Below are positions 9,461 to 17,387 of a stretch of DNA of 62,721 bases, one piece after another. The stretch's first letter is position 1. Every line of letters starts with the position of its first letter. A program made the translations under genes and the position numbers. The DNA is taken from NCBI GenBank assembly GCA_017527365.1, contig JAFXQD010000052.1:1-62721 (forward strand). Reading direction: 5' to 3'. This DNA is from Oscillibacter sp. GTDB lineage: Bacteria > Bacillota > Clostridia > Oscillospirales > Oscillospiraceae. A model generated the notes under the pieces. That model ran no database searches. It saw only the letters and a list, made by a program, of their open reading frames with translations, and was not told the origin of the DNA.

Positions 9461-9739
9461 TCAAGCCTGCTCGCGCATACGGGCGAAACACTCGCTGCAA
9501 TAGACGGGGCGGTCGGACTTGGGCTCGAACGGGACGCGGGCGACGCCGCCGCAGTTGGCGCACACGGCCTCGAAATACTGCCGGGGGCCGCGGGCGGCGT
9601 TCTTGCGGGCGTCGCGGCAGGACTTGCACCGCTGGGGCTCGTTCTGGAAGCCGCGCTCGGCGTAGAACTCCTGCTCCCCGGCGGTGAAAACGAACTCGTT
9701 GCCGCATTCCTTGCAGACAAGAACCTTATCTTCGTACAT
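9461..9739 (-). CDS. Zinc-ribbon protein, CxxC-x17-CxxC type
   Basis: A 92-residue protein with four CxxC pairs: CKEC (9-12), CKSC (about 38-41), CANC (about 60-63) and CSEC (about 81-84). The first and second pair, and the third and fourth, are spaced as in small zinc-ribbon proteins of the CxxC-x17-CxxC class. It is preceded by AGGAGAGGG on the minus strand and followed by a strong terminator. The SigH-like gene ends only 35 bases upstream, so the two may share a transcript. The biological role of the family is unknown. Confidence 0.8.
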   Translation of the reverse strand: MYEDKVLVCKECGNEFVFTAGEQEFYAERGFQNEPQRCKSCRDARKNAARGPRQYFEAVCANCGGVARVPFEPKSDRPVYCSECFARMREQA

Positions 9740-9774
9740 CTTTTACCCTCTCCTGTGATGGAATTATATCGCGT

Positions 9775-10425
9775 TCAGCTTTCGCTGAGGTCGCCGGAAG
9801 GCGTGCGCCGCGCAACCTTGCGCCGGATGCGCTGCACGGCGTTGTCCACGGACTTGGGGGGCTTGCCGACGGCGCCGGCGATTTCCCCGCATGAAAGGCC
9901 GTCCAGATAGTACCCTAAAACCACTGCTTCAAATTCGGACAACCGCTTCCGGACACTGGAAAGGAGAGCCGTTGCGCGCTCCCGGTCGATGAGGTACTCT
10001 TCGGGGTCGCGCTGGGCCAAGGGGGGCAAAAGTGTGCGGGCATTGCCGTCAAAACCGGGAGAATTAAGGGAAACGGACTGGGTAGACGCTTTTCGTTTGT
10101 CGCGCACGGAATCGCGCAGGAGGGAGGAAAGGCGGCTTCGGACGCAGATTTCCGCGAACGTGCGGAAAGACGCCTCTTTCCGGGGGTCGTACTCCCGGAT
10201 GGCCTTTATCAGCCCCAACATGCCCTCCTGAATCAAGTCCTCGCTGTCCCACCCGGCGAGGAAGAAGGGGCGGGCGCAACTGCGGACAAGGCGGTAATGG
10301 CGCCGCACAAGGGCGTCCTCGGCGCGGGGGTCGCCGGAGGCGGCGCGTCGGCAAAGCTCCTCGTCGGGGACGGGGGCGGCTTCGGGGGGCTGTCCGTAGG
10401 CGGATTCTGTGGGCGAGTCAAACAT
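9775..10425 (-). CDS. sigH: RNA polymerase sigma factor, SigH-like
   Basis: A 216-residue sigma-70 family protein. Region 2 reads DLIQEGMLGLIKAIREYD with the downstream FRTFAEICVRSRL block, and region 4 contains YYLDGLSCGEIAG and KSVDNAVQRIRRK, all close to the pattern of the early-sporulation factor SigH, which also has this length. The in-frame TTG at 10461 is part of the -35 box of a consensus promoter, so translation must start later; ATG 10425 is the first candidate and lies exactly where transcription should begin. The presence of coat genes nearby fits a sporulating host. SigH is the best call; a related SigH-like factor cannot be excluded. Confidence 0.82.
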   Translation of the reverse strand: MFDSPTESAYGQPPEAAPVPDEELCRRAASGDPRAEDALVRRHYRLVRSCARPFFLAGWDSEDLIQEGMLGLIKAIREYDPRKEASFRTFAEICVRSRLSSLLRDSVRDKRKASTQSVSLNSPGFDGNARTLLPPLAQRDPEEYLIDRERATALLSSVRKRLSEFEAVVLGYYLDGLSCGEIAGAVGKPPKSVDNAVQRIRRKVARRTPSGDLSES

Positions 10426-10431
10426 GGGGGT

Positions 10432-10461
10432 ATTATAACCGTCCTCAATAGAAAATGTCAA
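10432..10461 (-). promoter_or_regulatory. Consensus promoter of the SigH-like gene
   Basis: On the minus strand TTGACA (10456-10461) and TATAAT (10432-10437) with an 18-base spacer. Only six bases separate the -10 box from ATG 10425, so the message would begin at or next to the start codon. Confidence 0.8.
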
Positions 10462-10553
10462 GCGTTTTCTCCTGTCATTCGCAAATTTTTTCTTTAGAAA
10501 TTTGGTGAATTTGGCGGTTTCAGTCCAAATATTTACTGTTTTAGTTCATATTT

Positions 10554-11645
10554 TTACTTGTTCCCGTCTCCGGGAAAATCGGGCGACAACCGCGCCGCGC
10601 CGGCAACCGGATTGGCGGAAAAGCCTCCAGGGAGCGGCTTCCCCAAGTGCCTGTACGCCGCCTCCGTGACGCAGCGCCCGCGGGGGGTGCGCGTCAGGAA
10701 GCCCAACTGCATCAGGTACGGCTCGTAAACGTCCTCCAACGTCACGGCCTCTTCCGCAATCGTGGCGGCCAAGGTGTCCAGCCCCACGGGGCCGCCCCGG
10801 TAGTGGTCGATAATCGCGCCCAGCATACGGCGGTCGACGGGGTCAAGCCCCAAGTAGTCGATTTCCAACGCACACAGCGCCATATCCGCGACGGCTCTTG
10901 TAATCACGCCGTCGGCGCGGACTTGCGCGTAGTCCCGGACGCGCCGCAACATGCGGTTGGCGATACGGGGCGTGCCCCGGCTCCGCCGCGCTATCTCGAA
11001 GGCGCCTTCCGGCTCGATGTCCACGCGCAGGATTCCCGCGCTCCGCGTGACGATAAGGGCAAGCTGTTCGGCGCTGTAGAGTTCCAGCCGCAGGGTCACG
11101 CCGAAGCGGTCGCGCAGGGGTGCGGACAACTGCCCGGCGCGGGTCGTGGCGCCTATCAGCGTAAAACGGGGCAAGTCCAGCCGGATGGAGTTCGCGCTGG
11201 GCCCGCGCCCCACGATGATGTCAAGCGCGTAATCCTCCATAGCCGGGTACAGAATCTCCTCGACGCTCCTGTCAAGGCGGTGTATCTCGTCCACAAAGAG
11301 GATGTCGCCCTCGTTCAAGTTCGTGAGGAGCGCGGCAAGGTCTCCGGGCTTCTCGATGGCGGGCCCCGAAGTCACGCGGATATTGACGCCCATTTCCTGC
11401 GCGATAATCCCGGCAAGGGTCGTTTTGCCAAGGCCGGGCGGCCCGTGCAACAGGGTATGGTCAAGCGATTCCCCGCGCTTTTTCGCCGCCTCTATGAAGA
11501 TTTGCAACTGCTCTTTCGCCTTCTCCTGTCCGACGTAATCCCGCAGGGCTTTCGGACGGAGCGAGCCCTCCTGCGCGTCCTCCTGAAGGAAGGTCTTGGC
11601 GACAAGCGGCTCCTCGTAAATGTCGTTCCCGAAGTCAATGCTCAT
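10554..11645 (-). CDS. ruvB: Holliday junction branch migration ATPase RuvB
   Basis: A 363-residue AAA+ helicase that drives branch migration of Holliday junctions with RuvA. Walker A GPPGLGKT is at about residues 66-73, Walker B is VDEIHRL, and sensor I lies in IGATTRAG; the C-terminal winged helix contains the conserved [11 protein letters not shown]. Length is normal for the family, with a slightly long C-terminal tail. It is the last gene of ruvC-ruvA-ruvB. Unusually, a repeat element of about 115 bases separates it from ruvA. Confidence 0.97.
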   Translation of the reverse strand: MSIDFGNDIYEEPLVAKTFLQEDAQEGSLRPKALRDYVGQEKAKEQLQIFIEAAKKRGESLDHTLLHGPPGLGKTTLAGIIAQEMGVNIRVTSGPAIEKPGDLAALLTNLNEGDILFVDEIHRLDRSVEEILYPAMEDYALDIIVGRGPSANSIRLDLPRFTLIGATTRAGQLSAPLRDRFGVTLRLELYSAEQLALIVTRSAGILRVDIEPEGAFEIARRSRGTPRIANRMLRRVRDYAQVRADGVITRAVADMALCALEIDYLGLDPVDRRMLGAIIDHYRGGPVGLDTLAATIAEEAVTLEDVYEPYLMQLGFLTRTPRGRCVTEAAYRHLGKPLPGGFSANPVAGAARLSPDFPGDGNK

Positions 11646-11666
11646 AGTTCACGCCCGTTTCCGTCA

Positions 11667-11782
11667 TTTGCCCCTCCCGGCGCTACGCGCCGCCCTCCCC
11701 AAAGGGGAGGGATTTTTCGCAATTCCCGACAGGTTTGCGTCTCCCCCTTTGGGGGAGATGTCACGCAGCGCCAGAGGGGGTT
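11667..11782 (-). repeat. Interspersed two-hairpin repeat, copy B
   Basis: Inverted relative to copies A and C. The same two modules are present (CCCTCCCCAAAGGGGAGGG and CTCCCCCTTTGGGGGAG). It lies between ruvA and ruvB within one operon and abuts the ruvA stop region. Confidence 0.8.
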
Positions 11783-11783
11783 G

Positions 11784-12377
11784 TCATTTCATCATCTTTT
11801 TGAGGCTCTGCCGTATGAGTTCCTCCACCGACAGGCTTGCCGCGTCCGCGCCTTTGAGCGCCGTCTGGATTTCCTGCGGAGAATAACCCAGCGCGGCGAG
11901 GGCTTGCGCCGCCTCCGCCGCCCTGCCCATGGCGGACGGCGGCGCGCTTCCGGACGCGTCCGGAGCGGCGAACGCCTCCCCGGCAAGGCGGTCTTTCAAC
12001 TCTAAAATCATGCGCTTGGCGATTTTCTTCCCGATTCCCGGCGCGGCGGTCAAGGCGCGTTCGTCCTCCGCGACCAGCGCCATTTTCAGCGCGTCGGGCG
12101 TCATGGCAGAGAGTATCGCAATCGCGGCTTTCGGCCCCACGCCCGAAACGCCCAGCAACATGCGGAACGCGTCCAGCTCCCTTTGCGTTGCGAAGCCGTA
12201 CAGGTCAAAAATGCCGTCGCCGACTTGCAGGAACGTATAGAGCTTTCCGCGCTGTCCGCGCCTCAACGCCGAGAGCGTGTTCCCGGTCGTGCGGCAGGCG
12301 TAGCCGACGCCCCCGCAGTCGATGACCGCCAGCCCCGGCAAGAGTTCCGCGACAACGCCGTCAAGATAGTAAAACAT
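11784..12377 (-). CDS. ruvA: Holliday junction binding protein RuvA
   Basis: A 197-residue protein that clamps four-way junctions and loads RuvB. The N-terminal OB-fold begins MFYYLDG, the paired helix-hairpin-helix motifs include GVSGVGPKAA and APGIGKKIAKRM, and the C-terminal domain III (RuvB-contacting) follows an Ala/Pro-rich linker. It begins 15 bases after ruvC. The repeat B starts right behind its stop codon. Confidence 0.97.
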   Translation of the reverse strand: MFYYLDGVVAELLPGLAVIDCGGVGYACRTTGNTLSALRRGQRGKLYTFLQVGDGIFDLYGFATQRELDAFRMLLGVSGVGPKAAIAILSAMTPDALKMALVAEDERALTAAPGIGKKIAKRMILELKDRLAGEAFAAPDASGSAPPSAMGRAAEAAQALAALGYSPQEIQTALKGADAASLSVEELIRQSLKKMMK

Positions 12378-12392
12378 GGTTTTTCTCCTTAC

Positions 12393-12902
12393 TTATACGG
12401 TTTTCCCGTTCGGGGCGGGGCGGGGAAGCCGGGACGTGGCGCTCCGTGCGTGGCACAGCGCGATACTGAGCGCGTCGGCGGCGTCGTCGGGCTTGGGGAG
12501 CGACTTCAATCTCAGTATGCGCCGCGTCATGTCCATGACCTGCCGCTTGTCCGCCTTGCCGTACCCCGTGACGGCGATTTTCACCTGAGAGGGCGTGTAC
12601 TCGCACAGCGGGACGCCGCAACGCTCGACGGCGCAGAGAATCACGCCCCGGCTGTGCGCGACGGCGATTCCGGTCGTGCGGTTCGTGTTGAAAAAAAGCC
12701 GTTCCACGGCGACAACGTCCGGTTTGAGCGTCTCCAGCAACTCTTGCGCGTCGCGGTCGATTTGCAGGAGCCGCTTGGACAGCGGCAGTCCGGCGGGGGT
12801 GGTAATCGCGCCGTAGGATTCCATGCGCGCTTGTGCGCGTTCCGCCTCAATCAGCCCGAAACCGACGATGGCGTATCCGGGGTCAATGCCGAGTATCCGC
12901 AC
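12393..12902 (-). CDS. ruvC: Holliday junction resolvase RuvC
   Basis: A 169-residue RNase H-fold endonuclease that cuts Holliday junctions. The catalytic acids are visible: Asp7 in GIDPG, the Glu in AVERLFF, and the pair in KPDDAADAL near the C-terminus. It starts at GTG 12902 behind AAAGGGGGG. A promoter at 12924-12952 makes it the first gene of ruvCAB. Confidence 0.97.
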   Translation of the reverse strand: MRILGIDPGYAIVGFGLIEAERAQARMESYGAITTPAGLPLSKRLLQIDRDAQELLETLKPDVVAVERLFFNTNRTTGIAVAHSRGVILCAVERCGVPLCEYTPSQVKIAVTGYGKADKRQVMDMTRRILRLKSLPKPDDAADALSIALCHARSATSRLPRPAPNGKTV

Positions 12903-12923
12903 GCAATCCCCCCTTTCGGGGAG

Positions 12924-12952
12924 ATTATAGCAGACTGTCGGCGCAAGCGCAA
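12924..12952 (-). promoter_or_regulatory. Promoter of ruvCAB
   Basis: Minus strand TTGCGC (12947-12952) and TATAAT (12924-12929) with a 17-base spacer. The same TTGCGY/TATAAT pairing recurs at four other genes of this window. Confidence 0.7.
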
Positions 12953-12984
12953 GAAAAATAAACGGACGGGGAAAGCTCTCCCCG

Positions 12985-13314
12985 TCATACGCCGTACTTT
13001 TTGCGCCGCTTCCACGCCGTGCGATAGACTTCCATTTCGTCTCTCGCGCCGATTACAACGACCTGCATTTCCGCCTCCGTGCGGACAAGCCGATAAACGA
13101 CGCGAATGCCCGAACTCCGCAACTTGATTTTCAGCAAGCCCGTCAAGTCGTATCCGCTCTGATTGCCGAGGGGCTTTCCGTATCCGCCCTCCCGGAGCGG
13201 CAGAGGATTCGCCCGCACTTTGTCCATCATCTTTTGCACAAGGACTCTACGGCTTTTGTCCGGCCGTTCCAAGTCCTTGACGGCCTCCGGAAGATAGAGA
13301 AGTTTCCAATTCAC
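12985..13314 (-). CDS. RelE/ParE-family toxin
   Basis: A 109-residue protein with the RelE/ParE layout: an N-terminal helix pair (LPEAVKDLERPDKSRRVLVQ), a central KPLGNQSGYDLTGLLKIKLR strand region, and IRVVYRLVRTE before the C-terminal RDEMEVYR helix. In the family such proteins are mRNA interferases or gyrase poisons; which applies here is unclear. Its GTG start overlaps the stop of the upstream antitoxin gene by four bases. Confidence 0.85.
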   Translation of the reverse strand: MNWKLLYLPEAVKDLERPDKSRRVLVQKMMDKVRANPLPLREGGYGKPLGNQSGYDLTGLLKIKLRSSGIRVVYRLVRTEAEMQVVVIGARDEMEVYRTAWKRRKKYGV

Positions 13315-13514
13315 TCAAACTCATCCTCTGCGCAGTCGGCGAGGTCTTGTTCCGTAATGCCGAAACGCCGGTTGACCTCTTCCCATGAAAGCGTTTTCGA
13401 CGGGTCGCAACGCGCCAAACGTTCCGCCGCGATTGCGGACAGTTCCTCGTCTTCCGACAAGAAGAAATCGGCGCCGATTTGTGCGTACTGGGCTTTTCCC
13501 GTTACTCGTCGCAT
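13311..13514 (-). CDS. Antitoxin of the RelE-type pair
   Basis: A 67-residue acidic protein whose second half (SWEEVNRRFGITEQDLAD) resembles the toxin-binding tail of RelB-like antitoxins. Antitoxin first, toxin second, with a GTGA overlap, is the standard gene order. The promoter at 13541-13569 lies 30 bases upstream and is probably autoregulated. Confidence 0.8.
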   Translation of the reverse strand: MRRVTGKAQYAQIGADFFLSEDEELSAIAAERLARCDPSKTLSWEEVNRRFGITEQDLADCAEDEFE

Positions 13515-13540
13515 GGCAAGCCACCCCCTTATAGGCTTCT

Positions 13541-13569
13541 ATGATAGCAAACGCCGCGCCCTTTGTCAA
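13541..13569 (-). promoter_or_regulatory. Promoter of the RelE-type module
   Basis: Minus strand TTGACA (13564-13569) and TATCAT (13541-13546) with a 17-base spacer. Confidence 0.75.
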
Positions 13570-13653
13570 CCGACGCGAAGAATTTGTCACAGGGACAGGC
13601 GGGGCGGGATATGATGGAGTAGCCGAACCGGGCGCGGAGAGGAGGCGCGGAGA

Positions 13654-13809
13654 ATGCGCGGAAAAAACGGGGTCGTCCTATTGGGAATCTGCGCGGCGGC
13701 GCTGGGGATGGGAATCCTGATAGCGGAAATCTTTCCGGCGGGGCTGTTGCTGTTCGTGACGGCGTTCCTGCTTATCGCTTGCGGCTGCGTCTGCTGTCGC
13801 GGACGGTGA
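13654..13809 (+). CDS. 51-residue membrane peptide with cysteine tail
   Basis: A small protein starting at ATG 13654 behind GGAGAGGAGG. It is nearly all hydrophobic (two short helices around a Pro-Ala-Gly turn) and ends with CGCVCCRGR. I know no named family. It lies 45 bases upstream of spoVM on the same strand, so it may belong to the sporulation cluster, but nothing else supports a role. Confidence 0.55.
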   Translation: MRGKNGVVLLGICAAALGMGILIAEIFPAGLLLFVTAFLLIACGCVCCRGR

Positions 13810-13854
13810 CGCGGCGGCGCGGAAGCGTTTGGAACTGTGAAAGGAGCTTGTGGT

Positions 13855-13941
13855 ATGAACATCGTGGTATGGAAGGCGCCGAAGAGCTTGCATGGGCTGT
13901 TGCGGACGTTGTTCGGGATGAAGAAGCCGAAACAGGCATAA
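13855..13941 (+). CDS. spoVM: Stage V sporulation protein SpoVM
   Basis: A 28-residue peptide, MNIVVWKAPKSLHGLLR followed by TLFGMKKPKQA. SpoVM of spore formers is 26 or so residues long and has the pattern KxPKxLxGxxRxxxG, with the key proline near position 9; all of that is present. It is an amphipathic helix that recognises the convex forespore membrane and recruits the ATPase SpoIVA. The start follows AAAGGAG at 13840-13846. The position, just ahead of sipL and spoIVA, strongly supports the call. It is short enough to be missed by routine gene finding. Confidence 0.88.
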   Translation: MNIVVWKAPKSLHGLLRTLFGMKKPKQA

Positions 13942-14001
13942 CTTTTCCCGGCGGCTCATAGAGTGGGGCAGGAACCGCAGGGAAAGGGAGGGTTGCCGCG
14001 T

Positions 14002-15528
14002 ATGGAACTGGAACTGCAAACGACGGACATAGAAGCCTACGAGGTTGCGGACGGCTTGACGCTCGCGCAGGACGAGAGCGCGGAAACGATTGTGCCGGAC
14101 TACTGCCCCGACATGGCGCGGGTGATAGCGGCGGAAGGCGCGGTGTTCCTGCACGGGCAGGAGTTGCGGGAAGGCCGGGCGCAAATTACGGGAAGCGTGC
14201 AGGTCAATATTTTGTACGCGCCGGACGGGGAAAGCGGCGTCCGGGCGCTGGAAGTGTCCCTGCCGTTCACGGCGGAGAGCGCCGACCGCGCCCTGTCGGA
14301 CTGCGAGGAAGTCGCGGCGGAGACCGTGATAGAATCGCTGGAGACGCGGACGCTCAACCCGCGAAAAGTCTTTACGCGCTGTCGCCTCTCCACGCGCCTG
14401 ACGGGCTACCGCAAAAAGACGCTGCGCCTGACGACGGACGTTTTGTCGGGCGGCGGGCACAGGCTGGAAAAGCGGCGGGAACGCCAAAAGCTGTCCCTGC
14501 CGGCGCAGGTCGTCCGGCGGGAGTTCGAGTTCTCCGACGCGCTGACGCTTCCGCCGGGGCGCCCCGGCGCGGTCGAACTGCTCTGCGCGTCCGCCGCGCC
14601 CAGCGTCGCGGAGACGCGCATTATCGGCAACAAGCTGATTTGCAAGGGCGTTTTCGCGCTGTCGGTTCTGTACCTGACCGACGAGGGGGAATGCGCGTCG
14701 CACGCGGCGGAACTGCCCTTCTCGCAAATCCTTGAAATCGCCGAAGCCCCGGAGGACGCGCCCGCGTCCGTGCGCGTGACCTTGAGCGGCGCGGACATCC
14801 GCCTTGACGGGGGCGACCCCGACGGGCGCGAAATCGAAGTCACGCTCTATCTCGACGCGTTCGCCGTCGTGCGCCGGGAGTGGGAGCTGGAACTGTTGCG
14901 CGACTTCTATTCCACGGCGTTCCGGACGCGCTACGACGCCGCGCCGCTGGCGGCGGTCGAGGCGTGGGAGAGCCGGACGCGGCGGCAGTCGGCGCGGGAG
15001 GTTCTGGAAACAAGCGTCCCGGCGGACGAAATCCTGTCGTTGCGGATTCTCTGCGGGGCGGTCGCGGCGGACGCCGACGGCCTGCGCTGTCCGGTCATAA
15101 TCCGGGCGCTGTACGGCGACGAGGGCGGCGCGACGCTGGCCGCCGAACGGCGGGCGGAAGTCCGCTGCGAGGCGGACTTGCCCGACGGCTGGCAAGTAAC
15201 GGCGCGGGCGGAGGTTTTGGAAGAGCCGAGGGGGAGCGTGTCCGAACGCGGGCTTGACGTGCGCTTCACGGTCGATTTCCGCACGGAGGAGGCGCGGACG
15301 GCGCAAATACCGTGCGTGACGGCGGCGGAGCTGGACGAGGACGCCCCGAAGGAAACCGCCGACGCGCCGTCGCTGGTCTTGCGGCGGATGTCGGCGGGCG
15401 AAAGCGCGTGGGACATGGCGAAAGCCTGCGACAGCACGGTCGAGGCGATACTGGGCGCGAACTGCCTGACCGACGAGGCGGAACTGCCCCGCGACGCGCT
15501 GATTCTCATTCCGCGCCAGCGCGGGTAA
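14002..15528 (+). CDS. sipL: Spore coat morphogenetic protein SipL (DUF3794 and LysM)
   Basis: A 508-residue protein with SPOCS/DUF3794 domains (around residues 25-300, the first with the typical VPDYCPDM start) and a C-terminal LysM domain (about 455-508, SAWDMAKACDSTVEAILGAN). This is the architecture of SipL of Clostridioides difficile, which binds SpoIVA through its LysM domain and replaces SpoVID of Bacillus. I use ATG 14002 because AAGGGAGG lies at 13983-13992; GTG 13963 in frame has no ribosome site. It sits between spoVM and spoIVA, the two proteins it works with. Confidence 0.88.
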   Translation: MELELQTTDIEAYEVADGLTLAQDESAETIVPDYCPDMARVIAAEGAVFLHGQELREGRAQITGSVQVNILYAPDGESGVRALEVSLPFTAESADRALSDCEEVAAETVIESLETRTLNPRKVFTRCRLSTRLTGYRKKTLRLTTDVLSGGGHRLEKRRERQKLSLPAQVVRREFEFSDALTLPPGRPGAVELLCASAAPSVAETRIIGNKLICKGVFALSVLYLTDEGECASHAAELPFSQILEIAEAPEDAPASVRVTLSGADIRLDGGDPDGREIEVTLYLDAFAVVRREWELELLRDFYSTAFRTRYDAAPLAAVEAWESRTRRQSAREVLETSVPADEILSLRILCGAVAADADGLRCPVIIRALYGDEGGATLAAERRAEVRCEADLPDGWQVTARAEVLEEPRGSVSERGLDVRFTVDFRTEEARTAQIPCVTAAELDEDAPKETADAPSLVLRRMSAGESAWDMAKACDSTVEAILGANCLTDEAELPRDALILIPRQRG

Positions 15529-15582
15529 TCCGGGGCGCGGGAAGGAATCGGACAAGGATTCCGACGCGGGAAAGGACGGCGT

Positions 15583-17058
15583 ATGAACCGGAGCATTTAT
15601 CAGAACATCGCCACGCGCACGGCGGGCGACATTTACATTGGCGTGGTGGGGCCCGTGCGGACGGGCAAATCTACCTTTATCAAGCGTTTCATGGAGACGC
15701 AGGTTATCCCGAATATCGAGAACGTGTACCGCAAGGAGCGGGCGCGGGACGAACTCCCGCAGAGCGGCTCCGGGCGCACGATTATGACCGCCGAACCGAA
15801 GTTTGTGCCCGAAGAGGCGGCGCAAATCCGGCTGGAGGGCGGCGCGTCGTTCTCCGTGCGCCTTATCGACTGCGTGGGCTACATGGTGCGCGGCGCCATG
15901 GGGCAGTACGAGGGCGACGCCCCCCGCATGGTCACAACCCCGTGGTTTGACCACGAAATCCCCATGACGGAGGCCGCCGAAGCCGGGACGCGGAAAGTTA
16001 TCGCGGAGCATTCGACCATAGGCATAGTTATCACGACCGACGGCACAATCTCCGACATCCCCCGCGAGGACTATCAGGCGGCGGAGGACAGGGTGATTGA
16101 AGAGTTGCAGGAGCTCGGCAAGCCGTTCATCGTGCTGTTGAACTCGGCGGAGCCGGAGAGCGCCCGCGCTCAGGCAATCGCGGCGGACATTGCGCGTCGC
16201 CACGGCGTGAACTGCACGCCCGTAAACTGCCTTGAATTGAGCGAGGAGGCAACGGCGGACATCCTGCGCGGCGTCCTGTACGAGTTCCCCATGCAGGAGT
16301 TGCGCCTGCGCCTTCCCGCTTGGGTGGACGCGCTTCCCATGGAACACCCCATACGCGCCGATTTGTACGCCGCTATCCGCGAACAGGCGGCTTCCCTGCG
16401 GCATATCCGGGAAGTGGAGGGCGTCGTTTCGCGCTTGGGCGAGGGCGAGAACATCGAGGGCGCGGAAGTCGAGTCCTTGGACTTGGGGACGGGCGTCGCG
16501 TCGGCGCGGCTGTCCCTGCCCCGCGCCCTGTTCTACCAGACCCTGTCGGAACAGTCGGGCTTTTCGGTCTCCGACGACGGCGACTTGATGAGCCTTTTAA
16601 CGCGCCTCTCCGACGTGAACGCCGCTTACGGGCGCGTCGCCGACGCCCTGCGCGACGTGCAGGAAAAGGGCTACGGCATTGTCGCGCCCGATATGGCGGA
16701 GCTGAAATTAGAGGAGCCGGAGATTATGAAGCAGGGCGGGCGCTACGGCGTGCGCCTGAAGGCCAGCGCGCCGTCCATCCACATGATACGCGCCGACATA
16801 CAGGCGGCGGTGTCGCCGATTGTGGGCGACGGCAAGCAGTCGGAGGACATGGTGAACTACCTGTTGCAACAGTTCGAGGGCGACACGCGCAAAATCTGGG
16901 AGACGAACATTTTCGGGCGGAGCTTTCACGAGCTTGTCAACGACGATTTGCAGGCGAAATTGCGCCGTATGCCGGAGGACGCGCAGAAGAAGTTGCAGGA
17001 GACCTTGACGCGCATTATCAACGAGGGAAGCGGCGGGCTGATTTGCATTATCCTGTAA
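15583..17058 (+). CDS. spoIVA: Stage IV sporulation protein A (SpoIVA)
   Basis: A 491-residue TRAFAC-class ATPase that polymerises on the forespore surface as the coat basement layer. Walker A is GPVRTGKST (residues 23-31, Lys29), the switch region reads DCVGYMVRGAMG, and the protein ends in GGLICIIL as SpoIVA proteins do. Length matches the family. It is the third gene of spoVM-sipL-spoIVA and is followed by a convergent terminator. Confidence 0.97.
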   Translation: MNRSIYQNIATRTAGDIYIGVVGPVRTGKSTFIKRFMETQVIPNIENVYRKERARDELPQSGSGRTIMTAEPKFVPEEAAQIRLEGGASFSVRLIDCVGYMVRGAMGQYEGDAPRMVTTPWFDHEIPMTEAAEAGTRKVIAEHSTIGIVITTDGTISDIPREDYQAAEDRVIEELQELGKPFIVLLNSAEPESARAQAIAADIARRHGVNCTPVNCLELSEEATADILRGVLYEFPMQELRLRLPAWVDALPMEHPIRADLYAAIREQAASLRHIREVEGVVSRLGEGENIEGAEVESLDLGTGVASARLSLPRALFYQTLSEQSGFSVSDDGDLMSLLTRLSDVNAAYGRVADALRDVQEKGYGIVAPDMAELKLEEPEIMKQGGRYGVRLKASAPSIHMIRADIQAAVSPIVGDGKQSEDMVNYLLQQFEGDTRKIWETNIFGRSFHELVNDDLQAKLRRMPEDAQKKLQETLTRIINEGSGGLICIIL

Positions 17059-17063
17059 ACGCG

Positions 17064-17098
17064 AAAAGAGCGGAACCGGGGTTTCCGGTTCCGCTTTG
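17064..17098. terminator. Bidirectional terminator between spoIVA and rpsR
   Basis: Stem AGCGGAACCGG/CCGGTTCCGCT with a short loop, placed between two convergent genes. A short T or A stretch flanks each side. Confidence 0.75.
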
Positions 17099-17103
17099 CG
17101 CTG

Positions 17104-17361
17104 TCAGTCGGTGACGTAGGGCAGGAGGGCGATTTGCCGCGCCCGCTTGATGGCCTCGGTCAACTGCCGCTGGTGCATGGCGCAGGCGCCCGTGGTGCGG
17201 CGGGGCAGAATCTTGGAGCGCTCCGAAAGGAAGCGCGCAAGTTTCTTGCTGTCCTTGTAGTCGATTTGGGCGGTCTTTTCGGCGCAGAACTGGCACACCT
17301 TGCGGCGGCGTCCGCGTCCGCCGGGTCTGCCGCCCGGCTTTCCTTCTCTGTCATATGCCAT
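17104..17361 (-). CDS. rpsR: Ribosomal protein S18
   Basis: An 85-residue S18 of the small ribosomal subunit. Visible are the basic N-terminus, CQFC (the zinc-binding type, with KVCQFCAEK), the core [23 protein letters not shown], and the conserved end. It is the last gene of rpsF-ssb-rpsR, 26 bases behind ssb. Confidence 0.97.
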   Translation of the reverse strand: MAYDREGKPGGRPGGRGRRRKVCQFCAEKTAQIDYKDSKKLARFLSERSKILPRRTTGACAMHQRQLTEAIKRARQIALLPYVTD

Positions 17362-17387
17362 TAGGAAAAACTCCTTCCTGTCAGAAA

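Noticed and set aside
10426-10461. TTG 10461 as the sigma-factor start
   Set aside because: The codon lies in the -35 hexamer and the next codons form the spacer and -10 box.
13590-13653. Sigma-E promoter for the spoVM cluster
   Set aside because: Expected from biology, but no convincing GTCATATT/CATACAAT-like pair was seen upstream of 13654.
13678-16404. 908-residue frame on the minus strand
   Set aside because: Antisense to spoVM, sipL and spoIVA, which are certain; Arg/Pro/His-rich composition typical of a shadow frame.
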